Assembly: GCA_014155875.1 (NCBI GenBank)
Contig: JACEFZ010013214.1
Coordinates: 1 to 64,000 of the forward strand
Origin: Cepaea nemoralis
Lineage: Eukaryota; Mollusca; Gastropoda; Stylommatophora; Helicidae
Length of the DNA stretch: 64,000 nt
Direction of reading: 5' to 3'
The notes below the pieces were generated by a model that was given only the letters and a program-made list of their open reading frames with translations, searched no databases and was not told the origin of the DNA. The position numbers and the translations under genes were made by a program. Within the stretch, counting starts at the first letter, position 1. Every line of letters begins with the position of its first letter. Shown in pieces: positions 57,641-64,000 of this stretch.

Positions 57641-60600
57641 GCACACCTAAACTAATACTACTAAGATATTCATTCTGCTACACCTCCCTATGTTTTTAAA
57701 AGACTTTTCTTCTTCAAAAGTCTTTATTCCTAACCCCTTTTATCCTACATCTTCTCTCCTTACCTCCCATAATTTCTCTAAGCCGCCCCAAACTAACTCC
57801 ATTTTTAGGTGAATATTTCCTTCCAATTATACCACATAGCAACCCACTATGGAGTCATACTTCTTCTTCGTTTCTGACTCTTCAAACATAACACATATTA
57901 TTTACATATCCTCAATAACATTTAAATCTCAACTTTATACAATACATCATAACACATATGGTTACCTTTTTGAAATAAACACTCCGCTTAAAAATTCAAA
58001 CGCTGTACCCTTCTGATACCAACTCCCTATTGTCGTCACCAACATTACTTACTAATTCTCTACTTTCAATCAACCTGAGAACACTCGCACATGATAGAAA
58101 GACAAGGAATCAGTGCGCACCGGAGATTCAAAGAAGTAGAACTCTTCCACACAAAAAAAAACCACACTCAGCTAATCACACACCTTTACCCCCGTATGTC
58201 ATTTGAGACTTTATGTACTTTATCTTCTACAGTACCACTTATTATGGTAACAGTTTACGCTGCTATCTACAGCATCAAGCACCAATTATCAAAAATTCAC
58301 TCCCAAATGTCTATATATTACAGACCTCTTTCCCCATTATAAACATCTCCTCACATAATTAATCTTCTCCTATACCTCACTCAGAATTCCCTTTTAATCT
58401 TGCCGAAATTTTCAGCGACCCCTTAATGTCCATTTATTATGGGCATATCTACTAAAACCTCTACTTATGCCGTTATCAACAGCAACAATATACTACCTCT
58501 GAACTCATGTCTGTGACTGCTTGCAATCAACGTTATTCTATTACAGTCCATATATCATGGACCCTCTAAAACCCCATGTCATTTTGTCTCCACAATGTTC
58601 ATTTCTCACACTTACAACCTTTTACTATTGTATCCAGAAAACATGGATTCAATTCATGTTTTACTTCGTCTTCAGACTGTCTGGCGTAGCACGTTACCCA
58701 CTTCTTTTATAAGCCAGCAATCTCGTTTCTCTTATGAAAGTACGTCATGGCTCTAAATCCATGTTCACCTGCGACCCCATGGAAACCATGTTCAAAACTT
58801 TCCCCTCATTTACCCCACTGCTATATACGTTATTCACATTAATCTTTTCTTCCCCAATATGGCGTCCAATCCATATATATTCAATCAGTGCTCACTTAAA
58901 TTCCCCATAACCATTTTATTTGTGTAGTAACCCCGTCGTATGTTTCCAACACTTCATAGCCATATCAACCTCTCTACGCTGATTATCACAGCAACCAGAA
59001 TATACCCATGAACTTATTATTCACAAAGAGAATGTGTCTCTCTATTAGTTCTCAGTAGTTTATTAACTCTTTTCTGAACGAAGGGTCTTAAATAAAGCCC
59101 CATGTATTGTCTTTATTCTAGACAAAACCATAACTATTTGTAAATTAAACTTAACTAAATTTCTAACATATTTATAAACAAGGTAATTTAACACACAAGA
59201 CAATTCACTTAAATTATGAGTGAAGCGAAATAAAATCACAACAGGACATCATACCCCCCCCCCCCCCCCCCCCCCCAAGTTTTTATACATCATTTATGTT
59301 TCCTCTCATATCAATAAAAGGTATTAACTCATTCAAAGAAAAACATATTTTAAAATAATATAACATGCATCCTATTAAATTAGAAGAAAATATCTAGTGT
59401 TACCTAACACTACTGGTCTCTTTTACGGACCAGTAGTTTGTACGCAAAAGACTAAAAACACAATAATCCTATTCTAAAATCAAATAGTGACAATCATTTT
59501 ACAGGACCAAATCAAGCAAAAATAATATAACATACCATACATATTCAATCAACTAACCAATGGAATACATATCTATTCACCCAAGTTATGCCTATTCTGT
59601 TATTCTTATAACAGATAAAACAAAACAACTCAATACCAAGCATATATATCTGTTACCTACAGACCAATTCCTAACTTAGAACAATATCTGTTCTCTCAAT
59701 AAAAGTCAATAATCAACAATGACCGTACTATCTACCAATAGAACCTGTGGCTCGGCACACCAATTGTTTCCCTTGGATTTGTTCCAAGTATTACTACAAC
59801 TACCTAATCATTACCGTTAACTACGGTATCTCCACCCTACTACGACCAGCAAAAAATTTTTTTGTCCATTTACTATAGACCTCTCACCAATACATCTACC
59901 TACTGTACCAATAACTAATTCTACTTTTAATTTTCTCTTCTACCCGACGCAATTAACTAACGTATCATTACTTTCCAACATCTCACCACGACTACTCTAA
60001 GCTATCCTCAAGTCTCTCCTAGCGTTCTTGCACCGCGATGATAGTTAAATCAGTCACACTTATCGGAACACCTTCTCTAGTACTCTATTTATACTACATT
60101 CATATATCTAATCACATTCTCTTGCTTGCCTCACTCATCTTTCACTACTATTCCTATTTATCGGAACTCTATCAAAAACTGCACATGCCTAACGACCAAT
60201 CTCATTCCGACTGGGCAACCCATATTATCTCAATTCTCTCTATCAGGCATTCTTGCTTCGATATGTCTCTCTCTTCCAATGCTACTAAATCTGTTCCTTG
60301 AAACATCATTCAAAACGTTAACTCTCTTTCCGTCAACCTGTCATACAACTTCCATAAATTCCGTCCAAGATCACACATTCCAAACAAAAGACATCACACC
60401 TTTCTAATCACCTACTTTAACAATTTAGCACAAGCAAAACAGAGGCAACGACTATAACCAAAGAAGAACAAACAACAACAATTCAGCTAAACGAACATTT
60501 CTCGAAACAAGTAAAGAGTCTCAAGTGCCTAGGGAGTATAATATCATCAAATGGCAAACCAGAAGATGATATTGACAACAGGTGTAATAAGGCTATTCAA

Positions 60601-61682
60601 CTCTCTGGACAATTGGACAACCATGTATCAACAACTACCAAGCCTAAGTGTGTCGATCACTTCCACCCACATTGACACTTGACGATGTTTCAAAACCTCA
60701 CTCCTGCTTCACTCAGCGTGACGAACACCTGTTTGTCTACACTTATACTCACGCACGGACTAAACGCCTCGTACATGCATGCTGTACTTATCACTTGCCA
60801 TCATCCTATTCCATTCTCGACGCACATATGTTTGTCTTATTTCTACTTTTCTCAATCATTCACTCGTTTTCAAAGGTCAGAATCTATATATTATCTCTCG
60901 CAAACTATATCTCTTTTACACACTAACCAGCACTATCAACTATCTCTCAAAACAAACCTCATTCCGCTGAGCCACTTACCTCGTAACTATCATTCTATAC
61001 TTCTCCACACAACAACTTTCTCAGATTTAATCACCTCTTCTTTCTCTACAAGCATCATATAATTACGTCATCCCCCTCACCAAGAACTCTTATTCATCAA
61101 GCATCAACTTCTACAGTCTTTTACTCTTAATATTCTCGCGTTCAACTGGCTATTTTACACATGATACTCAATTTCTCCTCAATCTATATCTCCTCATCAG
61201 ACACTCTCGGTTCATCTATCAACAATACTATATTTACTTCTCAAACCACCAAGCGAAACTATCTCAGACATCACGTCATAGCTCTGAGTCGAACCATTTC
61301 TAGTACGAACATTCATACTTAGTTTATCTCTCTCTCTACTAATTCTGTGCTGAATCTACTCTACTTTTATCACACCAGTTATACATCACTCAACGTGATT
61401 AACTCTCTGTATCTATCCATTCCGGACAAAGGACTATTTTTACCTTGTTTACTCTCCCTACACCGCAACCAAACACAAGATATCCTGTATTACGTATCCA
61501 CGTAGAATATCATTTGCCGTGACTCTCTATCCTCAACAACACTATTGCCTACCCTGTACCATGTGATGCTACACCAAAAAAATTCATCTGCCTATTTTAG
61601 ACAGCCCATATGTATTTGCTCAAACCGCAATTCTTCTCATAATCCAAAACAATTCCATATGTTCTTCCTCACCCAAGGAATT
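57641..61682. other. G-poor plus-strand region without supported genes
   Basis: About 4 kb in which G is scarce on the plus strand (57721-57780 contains none). TAG and TGA are therefore rare and many meaningless plus-strand ORFs arise (58091, 60038, 60679). The same skew continues through the minus-strand ORF at 61683-63017, so the whole stretch may be one minus-strand unit. A poly-C run lies at 59256-59278 and a 10-bp-arm hairpin at 59409-59437. Confidence 0.6.
60440..60645 (+). pseudogene. LINE RT fragment
   Basis: The plus-strand peptide FSKQVKSLKCLGSIISSNGK followed by PEDDIDNRCNKAI is the conserved segment after the RT catalytic core. It is only about 65 codons, and its A-rich plus strand contrasts with the G-poor, pyrimidine-rich surroundings, so it looks like a separate insertion. 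Confidence 0.7.
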
Positions 61683-63017
61683 TTAACAGCCATAGAGCGC
61701 ATTTAAGCCAAATATTTCATTGTCTCTCAGTACTTTAGTACGTCTTTCTTCAATTATGTCATCTTCACTATCTGTTGTTAACCTGTTGTTAAAGTACTCA
61801 GGTCTTAAGGTCATATATTCTTCTATTTTTCTTAAGTCACTTTCTGTCGAGTAAATTTCCGCTATCTGTCTATTATTATTCTTCTTCTTAAATGCTTTCT
61901 TTGTATTTCCTTCATTTGCGTCGGTCTGCTCACTGTTTCCTGTATACCTTACATAACGTTTACATTTCCCCATCTCGTCTTCAGATGACACACTGATAAT
62001 AGTTCCCTCATCAGATTCATAGTAGTAGTTTACTGCAGACACGTCGATCCTATTCCCATAGTCGGCTTTAGAACGTCTGCTTTTCTTCTTACTTCTATTC
62101 CTCATACTCCTCTTCTGTACAACTCCCATATCTTTACCTGAAATATTCTCTCCATAACCTGAACTCTCACACTTAACATTTCTACACCATTTAGGGATTA
62201 ATTTAATGTCTATACCTGAGGAACTTGATATCTCAGTTGTACCTTTATTAACTATCATACTGTTAATATTTCTTTCCTCAATACTTTTCCTTTTTGGTCT
62301 CTTTTCATCTTTGGTTCTCGTCTGTCTATCCTTCTTAATTTTAATTGTGTCTCCCTTTTCTAATTTCAGCTGATGAGTTTTAATAGTTTGCACTTGGTCA
62401 TTCTTCTCTATATTATCTAGCTGAGTCTGTGTCTCCTTATCTATCATTTTATCTGTTTGCGTCTGTGTCTCTCGGTCTATTTTCTTTATCACTACCGTCG
62501 TTTTATTTTCCTGTCTACTAGTCACATTCGCAACCATTTTAGGATTAGTTTGTATTTTATTTACAGGTTCAACTCTGTCTCTTACACCTGAGTTTAGATA
62601 TTGTCTTTGCCTTTGCTCCAACCAGTCGTCACGTCTTTTTCTAGCGGTTGCACTGTGAGAGGGCCAACCCCATGATTTCTTTGAAAGGTTTCTCTCACGC
62701 CCATTTTTGTATCTATGCCACTTATACAAGTCCGACATTCCATAATTACTTCTCCTTTCACCATCCTCTACTTTATAGATATTGGGTCCTGGTTCATCGT
62801 AACCAGCCGCATACATGGAATCATATCGTCTTCTGTCTTCATTAAGTACTGGCTGTCTCCTGTTATTCTCTCCTACTCTGTTGCACTGTACATTAAATCT
62901 ATAGGTCTCTAATTCATTTGTTCTTCTTCTTAACCTTTCTACAAAATTATTAACCTCATCGACCGCTACTTTCAATTCCTGCAACCATGCAGTCACGCGT
63001 CCTAATTCCTTATTCAT
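61683..63017 (-). CDS. Unrecognised 444-residue basic, charged protein
   Basis: The first ATG of the minus-strand frame is at 63017 (the frame is open to a TAA near 63134). No known domain was recognised. Residues about 1-55 (KELGRVTAWLQELKVAVDEV ... FVERLRRRTNELE) have heptad-like hydrophobic spacing and may form a coiled coil. The middle is low-complexity and rich in K, E, T and Q (ETQTQTDKMIDKETQTQ). Later segments are very basic (RNRSKKKSRRSKAD) and end in an acidic stretch before LRDNEIFGLNALYGC. No transmembrane segment or zinc finger is present. Candidates are a Gag-like or ORF1-like protein of an otherwise decayed element, or a lineage-specific nuclear protein. An intact frame of this length in repeat-rich DNA suggests it is real or recent. 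Confidence 0.6.
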   Translation of the reverse strand: MNKELGRVTAWLQELKVAVDEVNNFVERLRRRTNELETYRFNVQCNRVGENNRRQPVLNEDRRRYDSMYAAGYDEPGPNIYKVEDGERRSNYGMSDLYKWHRYKNGRERNLSKKSWGWPSHSATARKRRDDWLEQRQRQYLNSGVRDRVEPVNKIQTNPKMVANVTSRQENKTTVVIKKIDRETQTQTDKMIDKETQTQLDNIEKNDQVQTIKTHQLKLEKGDTIKIKKDRQTRTKDEKRPKRKSIEERNINSMIVNKGTTEISSSSGIDIKLIPKWCRNVKCESSGYGENISGKDMGVVQKRSMRNRSKKKSRRSKADYGNRIDVSAVNYYYESDEGTIISVSSEDEMGKCKRYVRYTGNSEQTDANEGNTKKAFKKKNNNRQIAEIYSTESDLRKIEEYMTLRPEYFNNRLTTDSEDDIIEERRTKVLRDNEIFGLNALYGC

Positions 63018-63183
63018 ATTTATCCAGTATGTTGTATGTTGACAATGTTCGGCAATGTAATCCAATCCACTATACACTATTATGAACCAAACAAGATGCT
63101 GTTTTAGTATTGTGTCTAACTTTGCTACTTACACTACCAAGTACCTGTCCTAACGAAATATCTAGGGCCTCCATATTGTAGAT

Positions 63184-63330
63184 CTGAAATATGAAATACC
63201 CCCGTACAACACAAAATTGCAATATATATCACTATATTAGTATAGTATTAATCTTATTCAATTCCAAGTTAATTATTATAACACAAAATTTATATGTCAA
63301 TTTTATATATCAAATTATAATTTTACTTAC
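63184..63330 (-). other. Possible 5' UTR intron of the 61683-63017 gene
   Basis: On the minus strand, GTAAGT at 63330-63325 and TTTCATATTTCAG ending at 63184 would bound a 147-nt, very AT-rich intron. The next exon contains an ATG at about 63175 opening a 34-codon frame (MEALDISLGQVLGS) that is one frame off the long ORF. Confidence 0.3.
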
Positions 63331-63340
63331 TTAATTAAAT

Positions 63341-63500
63341 TAATATTGTTCCATACTTTGCCTCCTTTGCGTTATCCGTTCAGTTACAAGTATTTGTTCC
63401 AGTTTGTGAAGTCTAGAGCGTGGGTGTCCCAGTTTTTGAACGATCAAAGAGCAGCACTTTCCAACAGCAAGTTTCAAAACGATCAGACAGCGATCAGAGA
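63341..63500. other. Unassigned DNA upstream of the minus-strand ORF
   Basis: No motif recognised; GATCAGA-type words begin near 63480. Confidence 0.35.
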
Positions 63501-63511
63501 GCAGCCTTGGT

Positions 63512-63845
63512 CAGCTCCCTGAAACAACGATGTATGGCAGCGGCTTTGGTAGCCCGTTGAAACAAACGACAATGCAGGCAGCGGCTTGGGTAAATCTCTT
63601 GAAAATGGCAAAATTCAGGCTATGGTAAGCCCTTTGGAAGCGATAATTCCAGGCAACAGCTATGGTAAGCCCCTTGAAAACGATAAAGTTCAGGCAACGG
63701 CTTGGGTAAGCCTCTGGAGGTAAAAATTGCAAAACGGCGGCTATGACAAGCCTCTTGAGGTGAACAATGCAAATCGCCGGCTATATCAAGCCTCTTGAGT
63801 TGTACAATGCAAAGCGACGGCTATACCAAGCCTCTTGAGTAATGA
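63512..63845. repeat. Degenerate minisatellite, 40-47-bp unit, ~7 copies
   Basis: Each unit has GGCTATGGTAAGCC-like and CTTGAGGTGAACAATGCAAA-like parts. The last units (about 63745-63845) are 40 bp and the earlier ones longer and more diverged. Confidence 0.8.
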
Positions 63846-64000
63846 ACGACAGTAATCAGCGCCTCTGGTTCACAAACAGGCTGTACGACAATGACTCAGC
63901 CGACAAAACTTGATAACGATCAGATCAATACTTGATGATGACGACCAAGGTCAGTACTGGGTGATGATTGACAGCGTCAATCAAGGATTAAATCATGGTA

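Noticed and set aside
60648..61062. Overlapping plus-strand ORFs of 92-127 residues
   Set aside because: They lie in G-poor DNA where TAG/TGA stops are scarce, overlap in several frames, and have no recognisable domain.

Overview
The window looks like animal nuclear DNA, most likely from a lophotrochozoan and probably a gastropod mollusc (inference). It has a GT-AG spliced C2H2 zinc-finger gene, several non-LTR retrotransposon lineages, tRNA-derived SINEs, hAT and Tigger-type DNA transposons, very long CT/GA microsatellites and many unrelated minisatellites. Nothing resembles a bacterial, phage or organelle gene.

Layout. 1-1559: 5'-cut LINE pol with one frameshift. 1740-2215: hammerhead-like dispersed repeat and a tRNA-derived SINE. 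2640-5531: composite element made of microsatellites, a G-rich minisatellite and a conserved AATAAA block. 3869-13934: head-to-tail direct duplication of a ~5.04 kb segment that includes part of this composite. 14083-19166: eroded LINE pieces, a Tigger-like transposase lacking its catalytic core, a 31-bp-arm hairpin and a 45-bp minisatellite.

19261-46210: one split gene. Exons at 21170-21238, 32775-32892 and 43094-44382 (a further 29-nt exon is possible at 19261) join in one reading frame and encode an acidic N-terminus followed by eleven canonical C2H2 fingers and one broken one. Intron 1 is mostly a 54-bp satellite interrupted by a minus-strand copy of the composite element. Intron 2 is mostly a 22/27-bp satellite with higher-order structure, interrupted by a nearly complete RTE-type LINE, followed by a 38-bp array. 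A 43-bp array starts on the stop codon.

46400-55560: more minisatellites, then a nested stack. A SINE is split by a LINE with RT and RNase H (12-bp target duplication), and that LINE is split by a hAT element (8-bp target duplication). 56029-56318: 290-bp near-perfect foldback with hammerhead-like motifs. 56405-57340: LINE fragment around a SINE. 57640-63480: region poor in G on the plus strand, with an unrecognised 444-residue minus-strand ORF at its right end.

The only likely host gene is the zinc-finger gene. The rest is mobile or tandemly repeated DNA. The orders of insertion and the sharing of tails and 3' ends allow a relative history to be read directly from the sequence.
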